Assembly (NCBI GenBank): GCA_021800275.1
Contig: JAJYZB010000014.1
Coordinates: 1-57,045 of the forward strand
DNA: 57,045 nucleotides
Reading direction: 5' to 3'
From: a bacterium
Lineage (GTDB): Bacteria > Vulcanimicrobiota > JABDET01
Below the pieces are notes generated by a model, which worked only from the letters and a program-made list of their open reading frames with translations, was not told where the DNA came from and did no database searches. Both the position numbers and the translations under genes were made by a program. The stretch's first letter is position 1, and each line of letters opens with the position of its first letter. This document shows positions 1 through 8,685 of the stretch, piece after piece.

Positions 1-1
1 T

Positions 2-3000
2 ATCAGCAGTCAAGATTTTCTATTAGGGGATGACACGTTTAATCAACTTTCCACAGTACCCGCGTCTTTTATTGTGAATCAAGGGACGATCCAGGCTGGG
101 AATGGGGGTTCAGTGGTTTTGTTAGCTCCCTTAGTGGATAATGAAGGGAAGATCATAGCGAATTTAGGGAGTGTAGGGTTAGGAGCAGCGACTCATGCGG
201 TCTTGAGTTATGATTCGAACGGGTTAGTGAATTTAGTGTTGAGCAATCCTTCAGGAGTGCCTCAGGATGTGACGATTACACCAGCGGCTTATACGGCATT
301 ATTACAGCAGGTAGTGAATAACAAGGGTGTGTTACCTGCGACCAGTGTGGAGGAGAAGAATGGGGAGATAGTGTTAACGAATGCGGGTGGGACATTGGTG
401 AATGCGGGGAGTATTGAGGCGAATGGGGTTGCGAATTTAGCGGCAGGGAGCATTAGTTTAAATTCGACTCAGGATACGGATTTAGTGACTGGGAGTTTGA
501 TAGCAGCGAATGGAGAGGGACAGAATTCGAATGGTGGGGATGTGGTGGTTAATTCAGAAGGGAGCACGTATTTTAACAGTGGGAGTGAGATAGAGGCAGA
601 AGGCGGAGTGAGTGGGAATGGCGGGAAGGTAGAGGTGAGTGATAAGGCAGGAGGAGTGATAGCAGGGAGTGTGGATGTAGGGGCAGTGGATGGAGAGCTG
701 GGAAGTTTGTATATTGATCCGACCTGTATAGAGATTGTGGCTGCGGCAGGGACAGATGCGGATTCAAGCAGTGACAGTGATGTATCATCGAGTGAGACGT
801 TAGTGGCAGCGAGTACGATTGAAGGGGCGACAACAACAGAAGCAGCGAATACGATTACAATTGATCAGGGGTTAACGATTACGATGGCTCAAGGGGCGAG
901 TTTAACGCTGTGCAGTACCACAGGGGATATAGTGTTTGAGAGTGGTTCAGGGATTAAGGTGAGTGATTCAGGGACAGCGAATGGGAGTATAACGTTGAAG
1001 GCAGGGGCATCGGACACGTCAGGAGATGGGTTAGGGAATATGACGTTGAACAATGCGGATCTCTGCAGTCAATCTGGGAGCATTAGTTTGGTAGCAAATA
1101 ACAATGTAACAGGGAGTGGAGCAAACGTTGTGAGTCAGGGAGTGAATGGCGGCTGCGGCGCTGCAGGAGGGAATGGCGGCGCGATAACTCTGACAGCGGG
1201 TGAGAGTTTAAGTTTGACAAACAGCAGCACAGTGGAGAGCCTTGGCGGTGCTGGCGGAACTGGCTCCTATGGCATTGTTGGCGGAACTGGCGGCGCTGGC
1301 GGCGCGATTACCCTGACAGCCTCTAGTGGCTCTTTAGATCTGTCGTCATCAACGGTGGAGAGTGTGGGTGGAACTGGTGGGAATGGTGGGAGAGGTACTT
1401 CCACTGTATCTGGAGGGAATGGAGGCACTGGAGGGAGTGGAGGGAATGTGAGCTTGACGGCAGACAGTGGGTGTTTAGAGGTGTCATTTTCTACGATAGA
1501 GAGTATGGGTGTCAGTGGTGGTAAGGGGGGTAATGGTTATAATGTAATTTGCGGAACTGGTGGAAATGGCGGGAATGGTGGAAATGGCGGCGGCGCAGGA
1601 AATGTCAATATTAGTGGGAACAGCGTAAGACTTATAACTTCAAAATTGATAAGTCAAGGGGGATCTGGGTGTATTGGCGGGATTGCCTATTCAATAGGGC
1701 ATACTGCTGGCAGTTGTACTTTTGGTTTAGGTGGTACTGGTGGTTCAGGTGGGAATGCTGGAACTGTTAAAGTATTTTCTTCTAGTAATTTATTGATCTG
1801 TTCTTCCGCTGGTGTAGAAGCTCTTGGGGGTTCTGGAGGATCTGGGGGAATAGGTTGCTGTGCATCTTATTACGGCGGTACTGGTGGTGCTGGCGGCAGC
1901 GGAGGAAAGGGCGGCGCGATAACTTTGACAGCAGGAGGGAGTTTAAGTTTGACGAGCAGTAGCACAGTGGAGAGTATGGGTGGGACTGGCGGTTCAGGAG
2001 GCAGTGGCGGAAACAGTAGTCGCAGTGGTACTGTTGGTGGTTCTGGTGGTTCTGGATCTTCTGGAGGTTTCGGTTCTTGCGTTACTCTTGCTGCTTCGAA
2101 TTTAAGTATTGCTTCATCTACGATTGAGAGTGTAGGTGGTTCTGGTGGTTCTGGTGGTTCTGGTGGCGCTGGTAGTGCTGGTGGTAATAATAGTGGTGCT
2201 GGTGGTCGTGGTGGTTTTGGTGGTTGTGGCGGCACTGGTGGAAGTGGTGATAATATGAGTTTAACAACACTTAGTGGTTCGTTAGAAGTATCTTCTTCCA
2301 CAATTAAGAGTGTGGGGGGTACTGGAGGTAATGGGGGCAGAGGGGGTAATGGTAGTAATATCCCATGTAGTTCTGGTGGTTCAGGGGGTACTGGGGGTAA
2401 TGGGGGTGGAAGCGGTCGTATTGTTTTAACTGCTGCTAATAGTTTGGCATTCTGTTTTTCCACGATTGAGAGTGTAGGTGGTTCAGGGGGTAATGGGGGT
2501 AATGGGGGTAATGGTTATTGTTCTTCCAGCAATGGTGGCAATGGAGGTAATGGTGGCAGTGGAGGTACTGGGGGTTACATTGTTTTAACTGCTGCTAATA
2601 GTTTGGCATTCTGTTTTTCTACGATTGAGACTGTAGGTGGTGCTGGCGGTACTGGCGGCACTGGTGGAAGTGGTGTTCCTGCTTCTCTTGGGGGTACAAG
2701 TGGTCATCCTGGTATTGGTGGAACTAGCGGAACTGTGATTTTATCAGCGAGCAGTACAGCCACATTAGAGGATGTGAATGGGAATGGGATTACAGGGTTA
2801 ACCGATGTGAATGCTCCAAATCTTATTCTTACTGCCACAGGGAGTGGCTGTGGAATTACGGTCAATGATCAGGATGCAGTATCTAACCTTATAGTTAGTA
2901 CTAATAATGGGAATGTAACTGTGAGCTGGCCTACGAGTCAATCTTTAACGTTTGCTTCAGGTGATTTGAATGCAGCAGCAAATGGAAATAACACGAATCT

Positions 3001-4528
3001 GACGTTTACTAATACCAGTGGGAGTATTGTAGTGGGGAGTGTGAATGCAGGGACTGGCACTGTAACTCTGACAGCGAATGGGAATATTGAAGGGAGTGGA
3101 ACAGGACCTAATGTTATAGGTGGAACATTAACGTTAAATGGAACGAATGTCGGAAACACGAATGAGTTGTTTACCCAAGTCAGCACACTGAATGGGAGTT
3201 TAACAGGAAGTGTGCTGCTTTCCAATGATCAGGCATTGACTGTAGGAACATTAACTGCCAGTGGAACTGTGAATTTGACAACCACTTTAGGGGATCTGAC
3301 AGTGGATAGTTTAAGTGACGGAACCAATGCGGTGAATTTAGCAGCATCAGGTGGGAGCATAGAAGGGAGTGGAAGTGGAGCCACCCCTAATGTTACAGGT
3401 GGAACATTAACGTTAAATGGAACGAATGTCGGAAATACGAATGAGTTGTTTACTCAAGTCAGCGCACTGGATGGGAGTTTAACAGGGAGTGTGTTTTTGT
3501 CCAATGATCAGGCATTGACTGTAGGAACATTAACTGCCAGTGGAACTGTGAATTTGACAACCACTTTAGGGGATCTGACAGTGGATAGTTTAAGTGACGG
3601 AACCAATGCGGTGAATTTAGCAGCATCAGGTGGGAGTATTTTAGTGGGGAGTGTGAATGCAGGGACTGGCGCTGTGTCTCTGACAGCGAGCGGAAGTATT
3701 GAAGGGAGTGGAACAGGACCTAATGTTACAGGTGGGACTTTAACGTTAAGTGGAGTGAATGTCGGAAACACAAATGAGCTTTACACCCAAGTCAATACAC
3801 TGAATGGAACTTTAACAGGGAGTGTGCTTTTGTCGAATGATCAGGCTTTGACTGTAGGAACACTGACAGCTGCTGGAGCCGTAAATTTGACCACCACTTC
3901 TGGAAATCTTTTATTAGATGGAATTACGACCTCTGGGAGTATTGATCTTAGCGCTGCTGGCAGTATTTTAGATTTAACGAATGGAACAGGAACTGATATT
4001 ACTGCAGGAGCGAATTCAGTGCTGCAGGCTGGTGGAGTGATTGGTCTTTTATCTGATCCTTTGACAGTGGATATTACGAATGGGAGTTTAGGAGTTTTAT
4101 CAAAAGGAATCAATGGGAAAGTTTCAGTGGACATCAATGGGACAGTGGCCCCATCGAATACTTTAGAAGTTTTGAATTCACCTTTAGGGGAAGTAATTTT
4201 CAATGGGAATATTCTGTATTCCCCGTATGCTGCAGGGTATCCATATTTAACTCAAGTTCCTTTGAGCGGGATTGAGACCATTGGGACTGATATTGGGACT
4301 GGATTAACTTTTGAGAATTATTATGAGAGTCTGTCTCAGAATGATCCGTATATTGGGGTGATTCCGAGTGTGTTTATGATGAATGTGAACGGCTATGTAA
4401 GCAGTTCTTGTGAGAGTGGAGTACAGCATCCCCTGTGGGTGAGAGGTTTAGAGAAGAGACAGAGGAGAAGAGGTTGTTTGGAGGAGGGGAGTCAGAAACG
4501 ACTGAATTCACTGTCAATTCCTAAATGA
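2..4528 (+). CDS. Filamentous-haemagglutinin-like giant exoprotein, 5'-truncated by window edge
   Basis: The frame is open from base 2, so the gene enters from the left; a GTG at 74 is internal. The first visible residues (SSQDFLLGDDTF, then NQGTIQAGNGGSVVLLAP) match the end of the haemagglutination-activity/TPS secretion domain of two-partner-secreted adhesins. About 1508 residues are visible. Roughly residues 375-930 are extremely Gly/Ser-rich (GGxGGxGG blocks alternating with SSTIESVGG strands), as in beta-helical surface proteins. Residues about 1000-1310 hold near-identical beta-repeat modules. The last 50 residues are basic and cysteine-containing, without a recognisable anchor. It probably acts at the cell surface or is secreted as an adhesin; no TpsB transporter gene is in the window. 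Family assignment is secure, function inferred. Confidence 0.85.
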   Translation: MSSQDFLLGDDTFNQLSTVPASFIVNQGTIQAGNGGSVVLLAPLVDNEGKIIANLGSVGLGAATHAVLSYDSNGLVNLVLSNPSGVPQDVTITPAAYTALLQQVVNNKGVLPATSVEEKNGEIVLTNAGGTLVNAGSIEANGVANLAAGSISLNSTQDTDLVTGSLIAANGEGQNSNGGDVVVNSEGSTYFNSGSEIEAEGGVSGNGGKVEVSDKAGGVIAGSVDVGAVDGELGSLYIDPTCIEIVAAAGTDADSSSDSDVSSSETLVAASTIEGATTTEAANTITIDQGLTITMAQGASLTLCSTTGDIVFESGSGIKVSDSGTANGSITLKAGASDTSGDGLGNMTLNNADLCSQSGSISLVANNNVTGSGANVVSQGVNGGCGAAGGNGGAITLTAGESLSLTNSSTVESLGGAGGTGSYGIVGGTGGAGGAITLTASSGSLDLSSSTVESVGGTGGNGGRGTSTVSGGNGGTGGSGGNVSLTADSGCLEVSFSTIESMGVSGGKGGNGYNVICGTGGNGGNGGNGGGAGNVNISGNSVRLITSKLISQGGSGCIGGIAYSIGHTAGSCTFGLGGTGGSGGNAGTVKVFSSSNLLICSSAGVEALGGSGGSGGIGCCASYYGGTGGAGGSGGKGGAITLTAGGSLSLTSSSTVESMGGTGGSGGSGGNSSRSGTVGGSGGSGSSGGFGSCVTLAASNLSIASSTIESVGGSGGSGGSGGAGSAGGNNSGAGGRGGFGGCGGTGGSGDNMSLTTLSGSLEVSSSTIKSVGGTGGNGGRGGNGSNIPCSSGGSGGTGGNGGGSGRIVLTAANSLAFCFSTIESVGGSGGNGGNGGNGYCSSSNGGNGGNGGSGGTGGYIVLTAANSLAFCFSTIETVGGAGGTGGTGGSGVPASLGGTSGHPGIGGTSGTVILSASSTATLEDVNGNGITGLTDVNAPNLILTATGSGCGITVNDQDAVSNLIVSTNNGNVTVSWPTSQSLTFASGDLNAAANGNNTNLTFTNTSGSIVVGSVNAGTGTVTLTANGNIEGSGTGPNVIGGTLTLNGTNVGNTNELFTQVSTLNGSLTGSVLLSNDQALTVGTLTASGTVNLTTTLGDLTVDSLSDGTNAVNLAASGGSIEGSGSGATPNVTGGTLTLNGTNVGNTNELFTQVSALDGSLTGSVFLSNDQALTVGTLTASGTVNLTTTLGDLTVDSLSDGTNAVNLAASGGSILVGSVNAGTGAVSLTASGSIEGSGTGPNVTGGTLTLSGVNVGNTNELYTQVNTLNGTLTGSVLLSNDQALTVGTLTAAGAVNLTTTSGNLLLDGITTSGSIDLSAAGSILDLTNGTGTDITAGANSVLQAGGVIGLLSDPLTVDITNGSLGVLSKGINGKVSVDINGTVAPSNTLEVLNSPLGEVIFNGNILYSPYAAGYPYLTQVPLSGIETIGTDIGTGLTFENYYESLSQNDPYIGVIPSVFMMNVNGYVSSSCESGVQHPLWVRGLEKRQRRRGCLEEGSQKRLNSLSIPK
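2420..2642 (+). repeat. 159-bp-period direct repeat in the Gly-rich region
   Basis: A stretch of about 50 bp starting at 2420 (encoding VLTAANSLAFCFSTIE) recurs at 2579 with one or two base changes, so the period is 159 bp (53 codons). The repeat keeps the reading frame and lies among looser GGxGG repeats, suggesting unequal recombination within the gene. Confidence 0.75.
3022..3900 (+). repeat. Three near-identical beta-repeat modules in the haemagglutinin-like gene
   Basis: A module beginning GGTLTLNGTNVGNTNEL starts at about 3119, 3398 and 3731 (spacings of 279 and about 333 bp). A shorter leader module (GSVNAGTG then SIEGSGTGPNV) precedes copies one and three. Copies one and two are nearly identical at DNA level; copy three is more diverged. 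All spacings are multiples of three, so the array can expand or contract without breaking the frame. Confidence 0.85.
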
Positions 4529-4877
4529 AATCTGCGTCAAAACTGATAATCGTTAATCCGTAAATCTCAGCAGATACATATTGATAAGCATCATCAAAAT
4601 CAAGTTTATAATTTTTTACCGCATTCACTACTTTTTCAATATGATCAGGAGTGACACTAACAATTTTAACAGAGCCTTCTATAAAGGCATCTTGTACAAA
4701 ATTTAAAAGAGCTTCCTCTCTCCCTAAACGGACCAACGCGATTCCAATAGAATGGAGTGTAAAATCCGTCAAAAAAAGGAATTCTGAAGAAATGCCGCTG
4801 AGAAATCGTCCTACTTCCTCTGTTCGTTCTTGATCTAGCAGGCGCTCTAGCCAGATATTGGTGTCAATGAGATACAT
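4521..4877 (-). CDS. PIN-domain ribonuclease toxin (VapC-like)
   Basis: A 118-residue protein starting MYLIDTNIWLERLL, the typical first strand of PIN domains with the first acidic metal ligand (Asp5). Further acidic residues occur in KLDFDDAYQYVSA and SFDADFI, fitting the Mg-dependent RNase active site of VapC-type toxins. It starts 3 bp after the small upstream gene on the same strand, the usual antitoxin-toxin order. Its 3' end overlaps the convergent haemagglutinin-like gene by 8 bp. The RNA target cannot be read from sequence. Confidence 0.85.
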   Translation of the reverse strand: MYLIDTNIWLERLLDQERTEEVGRFLSGISSEFLFLTDFTLHSIGIALVRLGREEALLNFVQDAFIEGSVKIVSVTPDHIEKVVNAVKNYKLDFDDAYQYVSAEIYGLTIISFDADFI

Positions 4878-4880
4878 CTT

Positions 4881-5108
4881 CTAATTTCCGCGCCACTCCA
4901 TTATTTTTTTTTGAAGATCCAAAGACGTATATTGACCGCGGAAATCTCGCAGCGCGCCTGCCCAGGGCTGCCCCATCATTCCCCCGCTTTTCCGTTTCCG
5001 CTTCTTAAGCAGAAATTCAACAAAATCTGCAACTTCTTGTTTAAGCTCTGGGGGGAGATTTCGAATTTCTTCTTCAAAATTTTTCATATGAGATATTTCA
5101 TCAGTCAC
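4881..5108 (-). CDS. Antitoxin, DUF2281/VapB-like
   Basis: A 75-residue protein with the LPPELKQEVADFVEFLLKK helix typical of the DUF2281 antitoxins paired with PIN toxins, followed by a basic KKRKRK patch and a C-terminal tail (WAGALRDFRGQY..) likely to bind and block the toxin. It sits between the Sua5 gene (4 bp upstream) and the PIN gene (3 bp downstream), so all three are probably cotranscribed. The start could also be Met7. Autoregulation is usual for such pairs but no operator is obvious here. Confidence 0.75.
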   Translation of the reverse strand: MTDEISHMKNFEEEIRNLPPELKQEVADFVEFLLKKRKRKSGGMMGQPWAGALRDFRGQYTSLDLQKKIMEWRGN

Positions 5109-5112
5109 AGGG

Positions 5113-6132
5113 TCATCCCCTTTGAAAGCACTGCGCAGTTTTCTGCGCAGCTTTTTGGATTCTGTTCATAAGGGCAAGCCCTGCCCCTTTTTCTTCGAAC
5201 CTTTCTACAATGCCGAGATCAGCCCCACTTTTATCCAGTTTTCTGAAACAGGAAAAAAGATTATGTGCGATTTCTTTCAGGTTTTTCTGGCTGCCGAGAA
5301 TGATTTTTTTAATTCCCTTCAGCTTTATTTTTTCTCCTGTTTCCCTGCTGCACAGCACACAGATTTTATATTGTTTTGAAAGTTGACTGACTTTTTTCCC
5401 CAGGACTTTCCTCTCCACTGAAATCATAGGAGTCAAAGGGGCATAGTGTTTGTATTGGGTTCCAGGCACTTTAGTTTTAGTTTTTTTAAGGATTTTAAGA
5501 TTAGGGAAATATTTTTTTAATTCCTCGATATCAAAAGAGCCGAGTCTTAATACTGTGGGAACTTTTGAGGTGAGATCAATAATTGTAGATTCGATTCCAT
5601 AGTTGGTTCTGCCGCCGTCAAGGATCAGATCAATTTTACCCCTTAAATCTTCGATCACGTGGGCTGCACGGGTTGGGCTTGGTTTTGTGGAGAGATTGGC
5701 GCTTGGGGCAGCAATAGGGACACCGCTTTCTCGGATCAAAGCAAGTGCAGTGGGATGAGAAGGGATTCTTACAGCGACTTTAGGTGAGCCTGCTGTTATC
5801 TCATCAGGAATAATCTTTCTTTTTCGCAGAAGAAACGTGACAGGTCCTGGGGAAAGCTGCTTGATTAGTTCAAGTTTTTTTTGGTCGGCATACGCAATGG
5901 AGGGGATATCTTTCACATCAGCAAGATGAACGATTAAGGGATTATCCGGGGGGCGATTTTTGGCAGCAAAAACTTTTAATGCTGCGGTTCTGCTGAGGGC
6001 GCTGCAGCCTAACCCATAAACTGTTTCTGTTGGGAAGGCCGCCAGTCCATTTTTTCTGATGATCTCTGCCGCTTTTTTAATAATCTTCTTCTGCGGTTTG
6101 TTTGGGTCTATTTTTAAAATGATCGTTTTCAA
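5113..6132 (-). CDS. tsaC: L-threonylcarbamoyladenylate synthase (Sua5/TsaC with C-terminal domain)
   Basis: Makes threonylcarbamoyl-AMP from threonine, bicarbonate and ATP for the universal tRNA t6A37 modification. The YrdC-like domain (about residues 15-205) shows FPTETVYGLGC, KNRPPDNPLIVH and APSANLSTKPSPT, the substrate-binding signatures. A linker PGTQYKHYAP and an additional domain (about 225-335) make it the long Sua5 form (339 residues). The start is a TTG at 6130-6132 with no clear Shine-Dalgarno. It is followed within 4 bp by the antitoxin gene. Identification is secure. Confidence 0.95.
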   Translation of the reverse strand: MKTIILKIDPNKPQKKIIKKAAEIIRKNGLAAFPTETVYGLGCSALSRTAALKVFAAKNRPPDNPLIVHLADVKDIPSIAYADQKKLELIKQLSPGPVTFLLRKRKIIPDEITAGSPKVAVRIPSHPTALALIRESGVPIAAPSANLSTKPSPTRAAHVIEDLRGKIDLILDGGRTNYGIESTIIDLTSKVPTVLRLGSFDIEELKKYFPNLKILKKTKTKVPGTQYKHYAPLTPMISVERKVLGKKVSQLSKQYKICVLCSRETGEKIKLKGIKKIILGSQKNLKEIAHNLFSCFRKLDKSGADLGIVERFEEKGAGLALMNRIQKAAQKTAQCFQRG

Positions 6133-6187
6133 GGGATGTTTGATGGATTCTTTTCGGCTGTTTCATTCCCTTGTTGGGGTAGTCAGA

Positions 6188-7048
6188 TCAAGGGAATTCT
6201 GGTGGGGGTTCAGCGTTTTTTTGTGGGGAAGAATTGAGCCAGGGGTGTGGAAGTGCATTCTGATCAAGCCATGGATGTTTAGGCGCGTTTTTACTGCTCC
6301 ATACAGGGGGGAGTTTGTAATTGGCGGGAATAAAACTGGGAACTAGATTTAGATTTACTCCCAGGGTGTTTTTGTAAGCTGCTGACAGGACTGGAGTCAG
6401 GGCAGGATCCATGACAAGAGGCCACATCCATCTCTGTTCATTGATTTTTAATAAGGTTTCTTCAGCAAGGGATTTGGGGACGTAAGGGGCATCAGGATCA
6501 GGGTATTTTTCAGGAAAGAGTTGGTGGAGGGTCGGAATATCTTTTTTATCCACAAAACAACCGTGTTTCAGGGCATATTCATCATGACGCAGAAAAGTTG
6601 AAGGGGCGTCAAATGCCATCCAGAATCCGCTTAACTGCGACACTAAAACTGATAAACTGCCCAGTCCTAAGCCTGAGAAGTTTAAAGCGATAAAGGCTGC
6701 TAAAGAATCAAATAGATCCTTTTTTTCGTGCAGCTGCAGGAGAGAGATGATCTTTTCTCCAACGGCTTTAGATCCGGCTGCCGGATACTCTTGAGCTGCT
6801 GTAAACAAAGGGGAACACCCAAAGAATTTTTTAGGTGCAAACATTCCCAGTTGATTTAAACAGTCATTTTTTACGTATTCAGATTTAGAAAAAAAATCTC
6901 GGATAGTTTCCTGCAGATCTCCCATGAAAGGAGAAAACACGGTCGGATAACAAGAAAATCGCGGATTCTCTGTTCTTTTTAAGAAATGGCCGCCTTTAAA
7001 ATTTTTCGCATCATCAGGGTTGAGTGTAGAGTTTGATAAGGGCGTCAT
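6188..7048 (-). CDS. Uncharacterised protein, third gene of an unknown cluster
   Basis: I do not recognise this 286-residue protein. It has no signal peptide. The middle (about residues 105-150) is helical and hydrophobic (SLAAFIALNFSGLGLGSLSVL), and the C-terminal 80 residues are rich in Pro and Trp with a repeated HPWL motif (KHPWLDQ, PHPWLNS). The ATG at 7048 lies 35 bp inside the previous gene with AGGGA about 8 bases upstream, implying translational coupling. It belongs with the next two genes upstream in a single - strand unit. Function unknown. Confidence 0.7.
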   Translation of the reverse strand: MTPLSNSTLNPDDAKNFKGGHFLKRTENPRFSCYPTVFSPFMGDLQETIRDFFSKSEYVKNDCLNQLGMFAPKKFFGCSPLFTAAQEYPAAGSKAVGEKIISLLQLHEKKDLFDSLAAFIALNFSGLGLGSLSVLVSQLSGFWMAFDAPSTFLRHDEYALKHGCFVDKKDIPTLHQLFPEKYPDPDAPYVPKSLAEETLLKINEQRWMWPLVMDPALTPVLSAAYKNTLGVNLNLVPSFIPANYKLPPVWSSKNAPKHPWLDQNALPHPWLNSSPQKNAEPPPEFP

Positions 7049-7658
7049 GGATTTGTCCCTGCTGCTGTCTGACCTGTGTCCACATTTTTTCCCATTGGGT
7101 TCTCATGGTTAACATAGAACCAACCATCATCTGGGCAACGGTTTGGCTGAACTGAAGAATGGTTGTGAACTGTTCATACTTCCATTTTTCAGCCATTAAA
7201 AAAGTGTCTAATCCAGTTTGATAGAGTTTGACATACATCTGCTGCCCGACCTGCATGGCTAATCCATTTTTAATTAAGCTCGAATAGTTGTCTAACATCA
7301 TTTGTGTCTGAGGCGTTAAAAAAGATTCAACCCCTTGAATATCAGGGGATGGTTTGGGTTTCGCAATTCCTGCTCTTTCAGCCACTTCTTCAAATGTGGT
7401 GGGTCCGAGCTGTGGATCTTTCTCCGGGATTGATTTTTCCAATGGGGTTGGTTTCTGAGATTTTTCGAAGTTAGGCCGAGCAGATTTTTTTCCATTGTGG
7501 GAGGATTTGGGCGCCTCGCTTTTGGGCAGAGATTGGGACGTGGTGGATTTGTTTGGAATAGCGGTCTGGACGCTGTCGTTTGGGACTGGGGATTTTCTGT
7601 TTTGATTTCTGCTGTTGGTGAAAGCCCTTGTGCAAGGCTGAATTTTTTGAATTTTCAT
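7014..7658 (-). CDS. Uncharacterised disordered/helical protein (phasin-like layout)
   Basis: A 214-residue protein whose first ~90 residues are Ser/Lys/Pro-rich and probably disordered, followed by a ~115-residue helical C-terminal half rich in Met, Gln and aromatics (AMQVGQQMYVKLYQTGLD, AQMMVGSMLTMRTQWEKMW). This amphipathic layout resembles phasins and other coat or scaffold proteins, but no family is certain. It shares its plan, including an RAGI motif before the helices, with the product of the gene upstream. AGAGAGGA lies about 9 bases before the ATG. Confidence 0.65.
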   Translation of the reverse strand: MKIQKIQPCTRAFTNSRNQNRKSPVPNDSVQTAIPNKSTTSQSLPKSEAPKSSHNGKKSARPNFEKSQKPTPLEKSIPEKDPQLGPTTFEEVAERAGIAKPKPSPDIQGVESFLTPQTQMMLDNYSSLIKNGLAMQVGQQMYVKLYQTGLDTFLMAEKWKYEQFTTILQFSQTVAQMMVGSMLTMRTQWEKMWTQVRQQQGQIHDALIKLYTQP

Positions 7659-7698
7659 GATGAGGTCCTCTCTTGCATTTTTTCATAAATGAATCTTC

Positions 7699-8526
7699 TC
7701 ATAAGCGGGGAGTTGTGGTTAAAGCTGTCATCCAGGCTTCTGCCACTGCCATCGTGTTCTGAAACATGGTGGCAAAAGTTTTATTGTTCATCGCATACAC
7801 TTTCTGTCGGGCTGAAATAATGGTGTCCAGATTTTTATTTTGGGATTGAAAAACATCTAAATTCATCTGCATGATTCCATTTAAAATCTGCAGATGGGTA
7901 TTTAAAGCAGCCTGCTGCATTTGGACTTCCTGCTGCATTAAACTGAAGCGGTAGGAATGATTCATCATCTCCTGCTGCGCCTGCATCAGCTCAGGAGGAT
8001 ATTGAATTCCCGCCCTTTTCATTAAGTTAGGAAGAAATTCATTGAAATACTCTGATGGAGATCCCATGACTGCTGGATCCATTTTAGGGGAATACTGTTT
8101 AGATTTCCATCTGTTTCCTCCATTTTCGTATGTATTTTGTTTCCCATAAGTTTTTTTCCAATCTTTGTTTTTCCAGTCAGAGTATTGGGATCTGCCGTTC
8201 TGGCTGCTGGTTTTTTGAGGACCCGCGCTCTGAGTGTCCTGAGACTTTGTGGAAGGTGTGGGGTTTTCAGAGTTCTCTGCAGCTGCTGCAGAATCTAAAA
8301 CTGCATTAATTTGTTCTGCCAGTTCTGTATTTTTAGCGAGAGAAGATTTCTTTTTCGATTTTTTTGAGCCTTGGACTTCAGATCCTATTTTTTCTTCAGT
8401 TTTATCACTGGACTTCTCAAATCGATCCTGGGCAGCCTGCTGATGTTCTGATTTTTCTTCTCTGAACTGGACATGAGCTACTGCAGAGGCATCTGTATTT
8501 AAAGAAAATGGATTAATTTTTATCAT
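7699..8526 (-). CDS. Uncharacterised disordered/helical protein, first gene of the unknown cluster
   Basis: A 275-residue protein. Residues 1-165 are low-complexity (Ser, Lys, Gln, Asn); residues about 175-270 are helical and Met/Gln-rich (MNHSYRFSLMQQEVQMQQA, AMNNKTFATMFQNTMAVA). KRAGIQYPPELM corresponds to the RAGI motif of the downstream gene's product, suggesting distant paralogy. The ATG has no Shine-Dalgarno; instead TGCTATAAA ends 7 bases before it, so the mRNA may be leaderless. Possible granule- or surface-coating protein; this is a guess from composition only. Confidence 0.65.
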   Translation of the reverse strand: MIKINPFSLNTDASAVAHVQFREEKSEHQQAAQDRFEKSSDKTEEKIGSEVQGSKKSKKKSSLAKNTELAEQINAVLDSAAAAENSENPTPSTKSQDTQSAGPQKTSSQNGRSQYSDWKNKDWKKTYGKQNTYENGGNRWKSKQYSPKMDPAVMGSPSEYFNEFLPNLMKRAGIQYPPELMQAQQEMMNHSYRFSLMQQEVQMQQAALNTHLQILNGIMQMNLDVFQSQNKNLDTIISARQKVYAMNNKTFATMFQNTMAVAEAWMTALTTTPRL

Positions 8527-8533
8527 GATTCTA

Positions 8534-8569
8534 TTTATAGCATACCCCTGTCAAAAATCTGTCAAAAAT
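8534..8569 (-). promoter_or_regulatory. Extended -10 promoter with tandem 11-mers upstream
   Basis: On the - strand, TGCTATAAA (8534-8542) is an extended -10 element ending 7 bases before the ATG of the 7699-8526 gene. Directly upstream lie two perfect head-to-tail copies of ATTTTTGACAG (8559-8569 and 8548-8558), each containing TTGACA. The distal copy is about 20 bases from the TATAAA. The 11-mers could be a duplicated -35 or an operator. Confidence 0.6.
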
Positions 8570-8685
8570 GAGGTCGGATTTTGTTTCTTATAAAAAAAAT
8601 AAAAATATTTTTTTTGATATTTTACAAGGAGATTCAATCGAATCAGTTACAGGTAGAAATAAAATAGAATTTTCTGTCAAAAAAC

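Noticed and set aside
1870-2463. Long Pro-rich open frame on the - strand
   Set aside because: It is the exact antisense of GGxGG codons (PPxPP reading) within the adhesin gene; no start signals and no independent evidence.
1140-2740. Regular GGTGGT-like repeats resembling a CRISPR or satellite array
   Set aside because: The units are short, degenerate and in frame with a glycine-rich protein; there are no uniform repeats with unique spacers and no cas genes.
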